A stretch of 64,000 bases of DNA. Source: Tubiluchus corallicola (Eukaryota > Priapulida > Priapulimorpha > Priapulimorphida > Tubiluchidae). Below the pieces are notes generated by a model that was not told the origin of the DNA, searched no databases, and was given only the letters and a program-made list of their open reading frames with translations. The stretch is taken from the NCBI GenBank assembly GCA_030141605.1, contig JAQGDQ010000318.1, forward strand, positions 129,001 through 193,000, given 5' to 3'. Positions 44,801-51,363 of this stretch are shown piece after piece. The position numbers and the translations under genes were made by a program. Within the stretch, counting starts at the first letter, position 1. Every line of letters starts with the position of its first letter.

Positions 44801-44976
44801 GATTTCGCACGGATCTTGTTAAGCTTTTCTCGGACGGTATCGAACACGTCCTTGTGTTTCTTTACCGAGTTTTTTACGTTTTTATTCGCAACATCAACAT
44901 CGGCTTCCACCTGTGACCATCGATTCTCATAAATTTGTCTGATGGTAGCCAAGTCTGCTATCCTTATAGATGCCAT
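10316..44976 (-). CDS. ESPN-like: Espin-like actin-bundling protein (gene span; 8 exons plus one optional)
   Basis: Joined exons on -: 44976-43197, 30729-30556, 29850-29714, 27058-25486, 17435-17320, 12756-12586, 11732-11653, 10472-10316. Lengths sum to 4188 nt (1395 residues plus stop). Every junction keeps frame (phases 1,1,0,1,0,0,2) and every intron starts GT and ends AG. The C-terminal 140 residues have the layout of the espin actin-bundling module: a D-G-x-x-I-P-x-W-K-R-Q segment, then I-P-K-W-K-R-E-I-I-E-K-K, a charged helix, and L-A-P-W-I-Q near the end. Two WH2-like actin-binding motifs and a poly-proline run (profilin or SH3 ligand) precede it. Espins bundle actin in microvilli and stereocilia. 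The ankyrin repeats of vertebrate espins are absent; a 593-residue basic Ser/Arg-rich exon is in front instead. Taperin and phostensin share a P-W-K-R segment, but not the three-part order, to my knowledge. Joining exon 1 across 12.5 kb rests on phase only. Confidence 0.75.
10556..11046 (+). mobile_element. Kolobok/T2-like MITE, family A, internally deleted
   Basis: TTAAAGGAAAAC at the left is joined directly to ATTGATGACATCACAAACC, so about 100 bp near the left end are missing relative to 4083-4641. It ends GGGTCCGATTTTGCTTTAA. It lies in the last intron of the espin-like gene. Confidence 0.8.
11047..11652. other. Last-intron sequence with a short open stretch
   Basis: 11230-11320 holds short ATTTTTCATACATTTTT repeats. 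11330-11530 is less AT-rich and open on - for 75 codons, but shows no splice-compatible borders or recognised motif. Confidence 0.4.
11653..11732 (-). CDS. ESPN-like: Espin-like gene, exon with I-P-K-W-K-R segment
   Basis: Acceptor GCCATTTCAG, donor AG|GTGCGT. Encodes K-N-A-E-E-Q-R-L-A-K-I-P-K-W-K-R-E-I-I-E-K-K-E-A-E-A (phase 0 in, phase 2 out). This is the middle P-W segment of the bundling module. A minisatellite starts about 18 bp upstream of the acceptor. Confidence 0.82.
11750..12180. repeat. About 52-bp minisatellite abutting a splice acceptor
   Basis: Eight or so units of AACAAGAGTGGAAAAATAAT, AGTAACAATGGTGGTGGTAG and AACAATGGTAGC (spacing about 51-53 bp). Frames across it on - are Leu/Cys/His-rich artefacts. 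The pyrimidine-rich minus strand leads directly into the acceptor at 11733. Confidence 0.92.
12221..12415. repeat. About 85-bp tandem duplication, just over two units
   Basis: GTAAATACATAATTAGTGCA and CTTAATCATTACCTATTTGG recur with few changes. Confidence 0.85.
12586..12756 (-). CDS. ESPN-like: Espin-like gene, exon with first P-W-K-R segment
   Basis: Acceptor TTTTTATTTCAG, donor AAA|GTAATT. 57 codons, phase 0 at both ends. Starts H-Q-A-P-L-I-E-L-D-P-T-D-F, continues T-P-D-G-K-S-I-P-P-W-K-R-Q-L-I-A-K-K and ends in a Lys/Glu helix. The D-G-x-x-I-P-x-W-K-R-Q core is the most diagnostic espin block in this gene. Confidence 0.87.
12830..12925 (-). mobile_element. Possible LINE 3' end remnant
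   Basis: CAATTCAATTCAAACGATTTTATTCCCA resembles a LINE 3' terminus with a short AATTG tail, similar in style to 63180. Very short and tentative. Confidence 0.3.
13093..13400. mobile_element. MITE remnant: family A-like end joined to family D sequence
   Basis: Begins TTAAAGGAAGACAGCATG. The right part (TTACTGCTAATACAAGCTCTGTATGCAACAAGACAG and onward) matches family D in reverse. Internal junctions are unclear. Confidence 0.5.
13401..14931. other. Intron sequence, no gene recognised
   Basis: Short open frames on + (13669-14925) show no domain, splice-compatible border or codon pattern that I can support. ACTAGTCACTAGT at 13491-13503 is a small palindrome. Confidence 0.45.
14932..15413. mobile_element. 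GC-rich island, possible hAT-like non-autonomous element
   Basis: Starts CAGGGCCTGTCAGCCTAGGC and carries GGGGAAGTGGGG near both ends in inverted orientation, plus a run of 18 G near 14986-15001. CAGGGCC...CCTAGGC ends resemble some hAT families, but I find no 8-bp target duplication. It contains a (GA)n tract at about 15200-15285; the Arg/Glu-repeat frames there are artefacts. Confidence 0.35.
15414..16842. other. Intron sequence, no gene recognised
   Basis: AT-rich with scattered C/G-rich patches. No splice-compatible open stretch found. Confidence 0.45.
16843..17112 (+). mobile_element. Kolobok/T2-like MITE, family A, left half
   Basis: TTAAAGGAAAACAGAATG at the left. Matches 4083 onward to AATTGAAGTACAATGCTACTGTA, then breaks into a short minisatellite. 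Confidence 0.75.
17113..17205. repeat. 12-bp minisatellite
   Basis: About seven units of ACTATGCCAGG[AT]CCT type, replacing the right half of the MITE at 16843. Confidence 0.85.
17320..17435 (-). CDS. ESPN-like: Espin-like gene, exon with WH2-like motif
   Basis: Acceptor TTGATTTTTTGTTTGTAG, donor TTG|GTAAGT. Phase 1 in, phase 0 out. Encodes T-G-M-N-Q-V-R then N-D-D-L-I-A-E-L-K and S-L-K-K-L, which fits a WH2 actin-binding motif (amphipathic helix followed by LKK-type core). An array of copies of its own acceptor region lies immediately upstream. Confidence 0.8.
17436..18020 (-). repeat. About 40-bp minisatellite made of splice-acceptor-like units
   Basis: About 13 units. Read on - each contains TTATTGATTTTTTGTTTG or TTATTGATTTTTTGTTGG followed by CAAACACTG or CAGATACTG. 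The true acceptor (TTGATTTTTTGTTTGTAG then ACACTGG) is the last unit. At least four units keep an intact AG (near 17526, 17772, 17897 and 17957). An (AT)n run at about 17911-17941 interrupts the array. Confidence 0.9.
18021..18299. other. Intron sequence
   Basis: No repeat or coding signature recognised. Confidence 0.45.
18300..18437. repeat. 52-bp minisatellite, reverse copy
   Basis: Two to three units of AACATGAGAGACAGAAACACCCA, the reverse complement of the 6295-6640 unit. Confidence 0.8.
18438..18680 (+). mobile_element. MITE family A, right half
   Basis: From CAGTGCTACTGTAAGATATTCAG to GGGTCCAGTTTTGCTTTAA, with an internal deletion in the middle of the right half. Confidence 0.75.
18681..18977 (+). 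mobile_element. MITE family A, second right half in tandem
   Basis: ACGTGTGTAGTTCGTCACAAACTAACACATCTGAAC to GGTTTTGCTTTAA, directly following another right-half copy. Confidence 0.75.
19286..20217. mobile_element. Mariner/Tc1-like non-autonomous element
   Basis: Flanked by TA. The left end is T-C-GGGTGGCCCAAAAAAGAACGTGCC and the reverse complement of the right end is T-T-GGGTGGTGTAAAAAACGTGCC, both followed by AAAGTTT. No transposase frame. Inside are a GAT-rich tract (19370-19560) and a 160-bp direct duplication (19730 and 19890). Confidence 0.75.
19370..19560. repeat. GAT/GAC-rich microsatellite
   Basis: Degenerate GATGAT tract. The Asp-rich frame on + is a repeat artefact. Confidence 0.9.
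20383..20466 (-). CDS. ESPN-like: Espin-like gene, probable 84-nt cassette exon
   Basis: A strong acceptor (TTTCATTTTCCTCAATAG) and donor CCAG|GTAGTT bound 84 nt that are open in the frame set by the upstream exon. It is phase 1 at both ends, so it can be included or skipped without shifting the frame. Reads V-L-A-F-R-T-L-G-G-P-S-K-A-S-R-A-S-E-S-L and ends S-S-D-K-K-P, rich in Ser/Lys like the preceding exon. No homology is known to me, so this rests on splice signals, length and phase. Confidence 0.45.
20467..20999. other. Intron sequence
   Basis: No supported feature. Confidence 0.45.
21000..21315. repeat. CAA/CAG microsatellite
   Basis: Degenerate CAACAG tract, with Asn/Ser- and Leu-rich artefact frames. 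Confidence 0.95.
21690..22160. repeat. Diverged pyrimidine-rich minisatellite
   Basis: Recurring CTTCTCCTAAACCTGGATCA and CTCTGCCCC blocks, with irregular spacing of roughly 60-125 bp. Confidence 0.75.
22934..23471 (+). mobile_element. Kolobok/T2-like MITE, family B, full copy
   Basis: Long near-perfect inverted ends: TTAAAGGAAAACCGGATGAT at the left and ATCATCCGGTCTTCTTTTAA at the right. It matches 37505-38060 in the reverse orientation. Confidence 0.85.
23577..23672 (-). repeat. 35-bp minisatellite, three units
   Basis: Units of TACCCCCTTTTCTTGTCCTT then TAAACCTACTTCAGT, the reverse complement of the array at 36282-36812. Confidence 0.9.
23738..25356 (+). mobile_element. LINE 3' portion (reverse transcriptase end and C-terminal zinc motif)
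   Basis: On + the reading passes through motif B (G-V-R-Q-G-S-P-T-S-C, near 23763-23800), motif C as L-L-M-D-D-T-V-L-L-A (near 23905), and I-N-A-S-K-T-K-F-M-V-I, then Y-V-Y-L-G-A-T-F-T. A C-terminal cysteine/histidine motif follows in two frames (C-T-C-G near 25013, A-H-V-L-L-R-C-P near 25043-25066). Stops and frameshifts interrupt it, so it is dead. It ends in a short tandem tail, TAATTC repeated near 25333-25356. It is inserted in a piggyBac-like element. Confidence 0.8.
25486..27058 (-). CDS. ESPN-like: Espin-like gene, large central exon with poly-proline and WH2-like motif
   Basis: Acceptor TGTTATTTTCAG, donor AATG|GTAAGA. 524 codons plus one base (phase 0 in, 1 out). Starts V-E-R-A-E-E-K-V-Y-S-L-T-K. 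The middle is low-complexity, rich in His/Asn/Gln then Ser/Gly, with G-D-S-G-I-D-S-Y and a conserved-looking block S-V-T-F-K-N-S-A-V-V-M. A poly-proline run P-A-P then seven prolines (about 25640-25680) precedes S-L-K-E-L-Q-S-V-S-L-K-K-A near the end, a WH2-like actin-binding motif. Poly-proline followed by WH2 is the espin arrangement. The + strand frame across it is a shadow. Confidence 0.82.
27059..28427. other. Intron sequence, AT-rich
   Basis: No feature recognised. Two GTTACC/GGTGAC-type half-palindromes occur near 28200-28245. Confidence 0.45.
28428..28590. repeat. (GTAT)n microsatellite
   Basis: About 160 bp of almost perfect tetranucleotide, with Tyr-Val-Cys-Met artefact frames in three phases. 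Confidence 0.98.
28594..28765 (-). mobile_element. Degenerate tRNA-derived SINE with tetranucleotide tail
   Basis: The minus strand starts CCTGAGTAGTCTAGTGGTTA, a good A box. The B box is weak (GGTTTCACAA). The element runs into the (ATAC)n tract, which could be its expanded tail. Confidence 0.45.
28766..29713. other. Intron sequence
   Basis: No supported feature. Confidence 0.45.
29714..29850 (-). CDS. ESPN-like: Espin-like gene, exon 3
   Basis: Acceptor TTCGTTTTTTGCAG, donor TACAAG|GTGTGC. Two bases complete the split codon, then 45 codons follow: R-E-V-K-R-E-G-K, later Y-Q-N-F-A-L-E-P-P-S-S-Y-D-V-D-S-D-E-M-D-P-I-Y-A-V-L-Q. An acidic, tyrosine-containing segment; D-P-I-Y-A-V-L could be a phosphotyrosine site (inference). 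Phase 1 in and 0 out match both neighbours. Confidence 0.75.
30160..30515. repeat. GAACATGAACAAA-based minisatellite next to exon 2 donor
   Basis: About 18 copies of CTTGAACATGAACAAA alternating with GGATGTCTTAAACATGAAC. It begins about 40 bp inside the intron after the donor at 30555. Confidence 0.9.
30556..30729 (-). CDS. ESPN-like: Espin-like gene, exon 2
   Basis: Acceptor TTTTGTGTTACAG, donor CATG|GTAAGA. 174 nt, phase 1 at both ends. Joined to exon 1 it reads V-R-T-G-V-Q-R-A-S-N-R-S-K-S-A-D, then a cysteine cluster C-S-T-V-C-A-E-C-C-T-T-C, then S-R-S-S-K-G-Q-R-S-S-N-R-S-R-V-S-K-S. The six cysteines in 12 residues could be lipidated or bind metal; neither is shown. Confidence 0.72.
31023..31425. 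repeat. (CT)n / CTCACTCA tract
   Basis: Pyrimidine dinucleotide tract with a CACT tetranucleotide core (31190-31250). Leu/Ser artefact frames. Confidence 0.97.
31426..31904. other. Intron sequence
   Basis: A 94-codon open stretch on + (31485-31769) has no recognised motif. Confidence 0.4.
31905..32355. repeat. (CATT)n microsatellite, degenerate
   Basis: About 450 bp of TTCATTCA with CACT/CATC variants. A perfect core lies at about 31988-32062. It leads directly into the 61-bp satellite. Confidence 0.95.
32360..34962. repeat. 61-bp satellite, about 42 monomers, with 20-monomer higher-order repeat
   Basis: The monomer includes CGGGTTTGACTGTACTACAG, CGTTCCTGCACAAACTGACG and TAAAGACGGGGGCATTATAA. 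Variant monomers recur exactly 1220 bp apart (20 x 61): AGGGGCACTA at 32411 and 33631, TACTAAAGCG at 32681 and 33901, CAACAGCGTT at 33171 and 34391. The second block has one extra monomer near its end. It lies in the 12.5-kb first intron of the espin-like gene. Confidence 0.97.
34963..36281. other. Intron sequence with simple repeats
   Basis: (GA)n at 35494-35578 and GAT-rich tracts at 35820-35945. GGATTTAGATTTAGATTCGC at about 35607 resembles a LINE tail. No gene. Confidence 0.6.
36282..36812 (+). repeat. 35-bp minisatellite, about 15 units
   Basis: Unit TTTAAAGGACAAGAAAAGGG then GGTACCTGAAGTAGG. T of GGTACC at 36368 and 36403 gives 35 bp. The unit contains TTAAAGGACAAGAAAA, which resembles the terminal sequence of the TTAA MITE at 49049. 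It runs into the right end of a family A MITE. Confidence 0.95.
36813..36990 (+). mobile_element. MITE family A, right end
   Basis: GTGAAATACATGTAACAGCG to GGACTTTCTTTTAA. The left part is replaced by the 35-bp array. Confidence 0.75.
36991..37504 (-). pseudogene. Decayed repeat with coding remnant, flank of MITE B
   Basis: The minus strand at about 37505-37400 reads N-D-L-S-K-N-K-M-S-K-L-F-T-E-S-R-K and beyond. The same sequence flanks the other MITE B at 23472-23574. A LINE C-terminus is a guess; no diagnostic motif. Confidence 0.4.
37505..38060 (-). mobile_element. Kolobok/T2-like MITE, family B, full copy
   Basis: TTAAAGGAAAACCGGACGAT at the left and ATCATCCGGTTTTCCTTTAA at the right, with TTAA at both borders. 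Confidence 0.88.
38498..38876. repeat. (GA)n then (CA)n tract
   Basis: Purine tract to about 38815, then ACGC/AC repeats. Arg/Glu and Ser/Leu artefact frames. Confidence 0.97.
38877..39889. other. Intron sequence
   Basis: No supported gene. GTTACCATGGTTAC palindrome at about 39470-39483. Confidence 0.45.
39890..40540. repeat. 29-bp minisatellite, about 20 units
   Basis: Unit AACTGTATGTGTAACTGCAT then TTTCGAATT, with variants at the GCATTTT/GCACTTT position. Confidence 0.95.
40541..41249. other. Intron sequence
   Basis: No supported feature. Confidence 0.45.
41250..41612. repeat. 124-bp tandem repeat, three units
   Basis: CAATGTTGTAATA at 41251, 41374 and 41498. Units 2 and 3 are nearly identical. 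It is followed to about 41790 by degenerate ACCAACCAA/ACAACCAA repeats. Confidence 0.93.
41791..43196. other. Start of first intron, no feature recognised
   Basis: Short open frames on both strands have no motif. The sequence leads to the exon 1 donor GTAAGT at 43196. Confidence 0.45.
43197..44976 (-). CDS. ESPN-like: Espin-like gene, first coding exon (Ser/Arg-rich, S-x-D-R repeats)
   Basis: 593 codons plus one base. First in-frame ATG at 44976 in context AAACTATGG (G at +4). Donor AGTG|GTAAGT. The N-terminal about 65 residues (M-A-S-I-R-I-A-D-L-A-T-I-R-Q-I-Y-E-N-R-W) look helical and charged, possibly a coiled coil. The rest is basic and low in hydrophobics, so probably disordered. S-x-D-R or close variants recur at least eight times (K-S-V-D-R-F, L-S-S-D-R-L, Q-S-H-D-R-M, S-S-V-D-R-F twice, M-S-A-D-R-W, L-S-V-D-R-I). 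The two S-S-R-A-S-S-V-D-R-F blocks are an internal duplication. No ankyrin repeats. I do not recognise this exon from any known family; membership in the espin-like gene rests on strand, donor and phase. Confidence 0.8.
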
Positions 44977-47159
44977 AGTTTCATGCTTCAAATATCACGT
45001 TTTTACCACAATAAGATTATCAAACTGCCGCTAATGCTAATTTGGAAACAAATTGCTGATACCACTACTAATATCAAACGTGTAAACGATTACCATATCG
45101 TCTAAGCTTTAACTAAAGCATTGATCACAAGTTTCACGATGTATTTATAAGTGGTTAAATTGTACTAAATCACTTCTGGTAGATTTTAAGAAGTTTTCAA
45201 ACACAACTAAGTCACGACGTAAAAAACTGGCGAACGAACATGTTACAGTGTGAACTGCCAAACCATTACTGAAGCAAGCAACCTTTGCTGACAACAGCGC
45301 AAACACTCAACACACTTCTGAGAGAGAGTGAAAAATTGAGAGATAATTAGATAATTTGCCCTGAACTAGATCACGATACGCAACAACGAACAGGCGTTCT
45401 AGATGGGTGAAAAATTGCTGGCCCTTGGTCAGGAATCAAATCGTTCGCACGCCACCTCTTTCGCAAAATAGGAAGTTCTTTTCTACTGCAATAGTTTCAC
45501 ACTTCAAATAGTCTTAATAAACGGCAGGACAATGGGGAAACTGATAATGCAGATAGCGTAAACAATGATTACGAACTATTCCTCATTGTTTCATTTCCTC
45601 ATCTACTGTACTGAGTTCCTGTATAGCTATCATTCCATTTCACAGGTGGTTAGCGAGGTGAGGTATCCCGTTAGAAATCCGTTAGGATGTACAAAAAAAC
45701 GCCTTTTCGCCGTTTTCAGACTCCAAAGATAAGCGGTATTATTTTGCAAAGCCGACGAACTTGAACGACGGCAAAAAGATCAAACTTGATTGCAAATCTG
45801 TAAATTAATTTCGGTATCGTTGAACTCCGGGAATGATCATTACGGTTTAGAAGCGCGGCTCAGAAGTTTCCAGTTTTATGTAAACGCTAAACCTGTTGGA
45901 ATCCAGATCACAAAGTGACGTCACTGTCAAAGCAAATATGGCGGCCTAAATATTCGAGTTCCTTACGAAACGCAATATGTGCACAATAACACCACTCTGT
46001 TACACCAATATGTGGTTAATGCAGTAACAAAAACATCCAAACACGACACACCCCTTGCTTCTTAAAAAGTGACTAAGTTTTAGTCCTAGTCCAACTTTTA
46101 GAACTTACACCGATGTGATGTAAATGCAGTAACAAAAACGTTTATCCAAACACGATACACCCCTTGCTTGGTAAAAAGTGACCAAGTTTTAGTCCTAGAA
46201 CTTTTTGAACTTGAAACGTCCGGCTTCTCAAACGAACTTCTCAACCGTTTTGCACCTGGACGATCAATAGGAGACGAAACTACTTTAAAAGTTTTGAAAA
46301 GCGACCACCAATTGCAATAGGAACTACGATTGACTAAGCAAGAAACGTAGCAGTGGGCGTAATTGCTTAGAATTACTCCACCTTAAATTGATATTTCAAC
46401 AATCTTCATTATCACAATGTATATCTAGTCAATATACACCTGCTACTGTGAGAATACACCTCCAGTCCCGAGAGACGGCTGTGCAATGATAACGTTCCGC
46501 AACCACGAACTTTCGTCTCCTGGTATAATTACAAAATCCGGGAAAATATTACTAAAACGGTCAACGGATCATCCGATATAATTGCCTGTCACGGTTACGG
46601 TTCGACGGCGGGAGAACAATTAAAACGGCAACGGCCTAGAAAATTTCGGATTTGCGTAACTTGGCGCGCCAGAGTCGCCAGGGAAAAAAGTCGAGCGATT
46701 AAAACTTTAAAGTCAATCACTCAAGCTTTGTTGTCCATCATTCACGCTGCTTCGCTTTGACCCGTTCCACATCTGTCAGCGTGAATGGAGCCACGAGGAC
46801 ACGCGGGAAATAAACGTAAGTTTTTTGTGTTAAAATGTCAAGTTCAGTGTCCCTGTACCTACTTTTTACGATAGATAATAAGTAGGCTCGCTTCCTAGAG
46901 CCAGAGGGTGATAACAAACAAGAACTAGTTCACTTAGGTAAGTACTACTTCATCAAAATCACATAAACGTCGGAAAAATGCACCAGGGTGGTCCTAAAAA
47001 AGAACACCGGCGTAGAAAATTTGCTTGATTTAGCTGCTACGATTCAGTTTGCCTAGGTATGGCACAGAAAACCATCAAGAACGATTTCATTTCATTATTT
47101 ATATCCCGCGTTAACAACAGGAATAACACATGATGTTTTTGATAAACAAACATCAGAAA
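44977..47159. other. Upstream region of the espin-like gene; no coding sequence
   Basis: Expected to hold the promoter and 5' UTR of the minus-strand gene. A 113-bp-scale direct duplication lies at about 46000-46210 (TGCAGTAACAAAAAC, CACCCCTTGCTT and AAGTTTTAGTCCTAG in both copies). GGGAAATAAACGTAAGT at about 46806-46822 resembles a + strand donor. Confidence 0.4.
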
Positions 47160-47600
47160 TATTGCTAGACATTCTTATGAAACTTTTTCCATATCTCAAG
47201 ACGTTGCAGCAGAAACTGAAGACTACGAAGAATCGTCTTCAAGAAGTATTGCTTGGCTTTCTTAGGAAACTTTTTCTATATCTCAAGACGCAGCAGCAGA
47301 AACTTAAGACTGTACACAGAGCCGTCTTCAAGAAGTATTGCTTGACCTTCTTAAGGAACTTTCTCGGTATCTCAAGACGCTGCAGCAGAAACTTAAGACT
47401 GTACACAGAACCGTCTTCAAGAGGTATTGCTTGACTCTCTTAAGAAACTTTCTCAGTATCTCAAGACGCAGCACCAGAAACTTAAGACTGTACACAGAGC
47501 TGTCTTCAAGAGGTATTGTTTGACTTTCTTAAGAAACTTTATCAGTATCTCAAGACGCAACAACAGAAACTTAAGACTGTACACAGAGAACTGTCTTTAC
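47160..47600. repeat. 89-bp tandem repeat, five units
   Basis: Unit with TTCTTAAGAAACTTTCTCAG, TATCTCAAGACGCAGCAGCA and GAAACTTAAGACTGTACACA. Because 89 is not a multiple of 3, the similar peptides Y-L-K-T-L-Q-Q-K-L-K-T-V-H-R appear in shifting frames. This argues against a coding repeat. Confidence 0.93.
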
Positions 47601-48335
47601 ACGTGTTTATTGTTCCCCTGCCTATAACTTCACTGCTGCTTCTACTGCAAACTTCTACCACCAGGGGCAAAGGTAACTGAACCAGGAATTAAGGCAAGAC
47701 AATGATGTTACAAGATGCTTCATCAAAAGCGCCTCTTTCACTAAACAACCAACACTCTACAGTTCTTCCCCTGCAGACACACAAAGCAGCTCTGTACTAC
47801 CCCCTGAAACTTCAATCTAACAAGAACTCAATTCAATTCGCTTTTAGTACAACAGTAAATATACAGTCTTGTCAACAACATGTGGACGTACCACACGGAG
47901 AACAATGGGCGCCATTCTGTACCGTTAATCCCCCTCCCTTCATTAAAAGGTCAACCGCCTGAGACTACTTTACATATACTGCTTTTCCAACAAAAACGAG
48001 CACCATCATGATTTGACGCCCCGCCTGGGGACCCGGACTGGCATTTTTTGCAAAATGGCACTACTGGACAAACACTAACATGTGTGTAATTTGTCAGATC
48101 CCTGTCAGGGCAATTTCCAGTGGGCGTTACCCGCGTAATGGGCGCCCCACCTAGTTGTGGCCGCCCTCTAATTGTAAACAAAGTGAAAAAAGTTGAAAAA
48201 CCCGTCATTTGGTAAACCACCCGCTTATAGTGTGAACGCTAAATTAATGTGATTATGTGAACTTTCCCTGGTAATTGATGAAACTACTAAGTGGATATTT
48301 AAAAGCCCGGAGGTAATGTTTAGGAAGAACAGAGT

Positions 48336-48337
<2 letters not shown>
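47601..48337. other. Intergenic sequence
   Basis: GC-richer patch at 48000-48200. No gene motif in its open frames. Confidence 0.4.
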
Positions 48338-49020
<683 letters not shown>

Positions 49021-49048
49021 ATCTCTTAACGGCAGCTTAATGATGGGA

Positions 49049-49290
49049 GAAAAATTAAAGGACAAGAAAACACTTTTCACAATCAGAGCTTAAAAAATCG
49101 TCCCGAAACTTTATATCACTACGTGCTACCTTACTGCGCATGTATTAGCAGTAACGCTATATGAAACTTGCAAACTTACTCCCGCCCTCGTTTCAAACAA
49201 GTCTAAACAGCATTATATAAAGATTGAAAAATAATCAGAGCATTCGTAGCACACTCTTTGCTAATTAAGCAAAAGCTTTAATTATTTGAA
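49049..49290 (+). mobile_element. MITE family D
   Basis: Begins TTAAAGGACAAGAAAACAC. Shares CGCATGTATTAGCAGTAACG and AATAATCAGAGCATTCGTAG with 4660-4925. Right end unclear. Confidence 0.6.
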
Positions 49291-49320
49291 ATTGTCAGTA
49301 AGTTCGATAATGTGTTTTGG

Positions 49321-49630
49321 TGAATCAATGGTGCAAATTGGGATGGCGACTCAGCGACGTTTTACCAGGTGGAGTGGGTTTTAGTGAATCAATGGTGCAC
49401 ACTGGGATGGCGACTCAGCGACGTTTTACCAGGTGGAGTGGGTTTTGATGAATCAATGGTGCACACTGGGATGGCGACTCAGCGACGTTTTACCAGATGG
49501 AGTGGGTTTTAGTGAATCAATGGTGCACACTGGGATGGCGACTCAGCGACGTTTTACCAGGTGGAGTGGGTTTTAGTGAATCAATGGTGCACACTGGGAT
49601 GGCGACTCAGCGACGTTTCACCAGGTGGAG
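49321..49630. repeat. 64-bp tandem repeat, five units
   Basis: TGAATCAATGGTGCA at 49321, 49385, 49449, 49513 and 49577. Units are nearly identical (GATGGCGACTCAGCGACGTT, TTACCAGGTGGAGTGGG). Confidence 0.97.
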
Positions 49631-49906
49631 CGAATATTTGAAATTATTAAGAATTTTCTCTTTCAGTTACACAACTCTCAAACGGATACGCAGAATGCAA
49701 CCTAACATAACTTGGTATGGAAAGTTCTTGGAGACATGCCTTAAAATTGCCATAGTTTAAAAAGTTTGCAACACTCTAAAATGTTTTAGGAAATCCATTA
49801 ATTATAAAATGTCGTTATTATTATATAATTATATAATTATAAGTGTCGTTTTTATCGTATAATCAATGTTTGTAGAGAACAAATAAATACCGAAGAACAA
49901 ATAATA

Positions 49907-50445
49907 TTTGAAGCAAAACTGGACCCAATAGCAAAGAACCCTTATAACCACACAAACACAGTTTCACTTTCGCGCCACAAGTTCTTCGCTGTTACATGCC
50001 ATTCGCGATTCGCTAATTAGACGGACACTAGCACCTGCATTTCGGAAACGTGTTGCACAAAAAACAGGTGCTACAGATGTGTTAGTTTGTGACATACTGC
50101 ACACCTTCAACAGCTCATGTGTGAGTGGACACGGTAATTTGAATTTTAATCTTAAAACTTGCCTAGTTTTAGTACAACACACTGAATATCTTACAGTAGC
50201 ACTGTACTTCAATTTTTGCTTTCACAAACACGTGCAACACGCTCGCGGAATATTTTTGCTGTTGAAAATTATGTTAGTTTGTGATGTGACAAACAGTTGG
50301 GTTCGCCCACAGGTTAATTAAGTTTCTAATCTATTACTCAGTTATCATTTACGCTTTTGCAGTATTAATTATGTTAAAATATATACTTTTTACCGTACTT
50401 GAAAATGGGGTAGTATATGAAAAATCATCCTATCTTCTTTCAAAG
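49907..50445 (-). mobile_element. Kolobok/T2-like MITE, family A, full reverse copy
   Basis: Left GAAGCAAAACTGGACCCAAT, right GGGTAGTATATGAAAAATCATCC. Both terminal TTAA sites are mutated. Confidence 0.8.
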
Positions 50446-50999
50446 TAATAATCATATTCAACATTACATAAGAGTGATAAAAGTAAAACCGCAACCGCGG
50501 GAAAGAATGGAAATTCAAAAACGTTCGTTTACATAAGTCCAATTAACAAACTAATTTATCTGACAACAAGAAAAACAACAACAATAAACAACAACGGTAA
50601 ACAAGGACACGTGTTGTGTTCTTTCAGTACATTTACTTTCGCTTTTAGCAACATGAGTTTAACGTAGTTCTACAACCAGGAACAGATTACACTGATCACC
50701 ATTCATCGTAACGAAAACGTTCCCCCTCAGATAATTCTAGATTATGAAAAGAACGTTAATGGCAAGCTGGTAGAATTCGTTTAATTACTAGAAATAGTGA
50801 AAGTTGATAACAGATCAACAGAAGCTCTTTTGACTATTGTGCTCCACGTACAGAAAACGAATTGAAAGAACCGAAAACGTTTCCAAAAACTTGTTTTCCT
50901 CGCAAATCAGTTTGGAACAGAAAACGAGTTAACTTCCTGAAAACTTCCTGTTTTCGAGCACGTCGATTACATCATTTGGAATTGGGTTACTGACAGTGA
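50446..50999. other. Intergenic sequence
   Basis: No supported feature. Confidence 0.45.
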
Positions 51000-51363
51000 C
51001 ATCACTAGTTTTGCATCACTACGCAAAGGAATACGCAATTCCCTACATCGTGCACGCCCTCTATCAATTTAGGCAGTGCAGAATTGACTTCAGTTCCATT
51101 ATCAGGTGTGCTTTCTTTAACACTTGTTTCTTTGAACATTTAATTTACTATAGGAGCTTGAACTTGGTCAGTCAACGAATTAATGTTTTCTTCTGCATCT
51201 TTAAGCTGACAATTATTAAGGATGTTTAGACTGATACCACAATCCTTTTCCTTTCCATTAGTGATAGCTTCTTCCAGAGCTGATGGAGAAAGATACGTGG
51301 ATTCAGACGCCTTGTAAACTTCAATGTCCAAAGACTTCAAACTTTTTTCAGAAAGTAACGTAA
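51000..51363 (-). pseudogene. Decayed tandem copy of GPCR 2 C-terminal tail
   Basis: The minus-strand reading parallels the tail of the intact gene: L-K-S-L-D, Y-K-A-S-E, L-S-P-S-A-L-E-E-A-I-T-N-G, then N-I-L-N-N-C-Q and V-Q-A-P-I-V-N, followed by in-frame stops. About 18 codons present in the intact tail are missing. The final block V-G-N-C-V-F can still be read before a stop. It abuts the stop codon of the intact gene, so it is a tandem duplication of the 3' coding end, now untranslated. Confidence 0.88.

Noticed and set aside
47162-47627. Tandem helical peptide Y-L-K-T-[LQ]-Q-Q-K-L-K-T as a repeat protein
   Set aside because: The 89-bp unit shifts frame each time, so no continuous repeat protein can be read.
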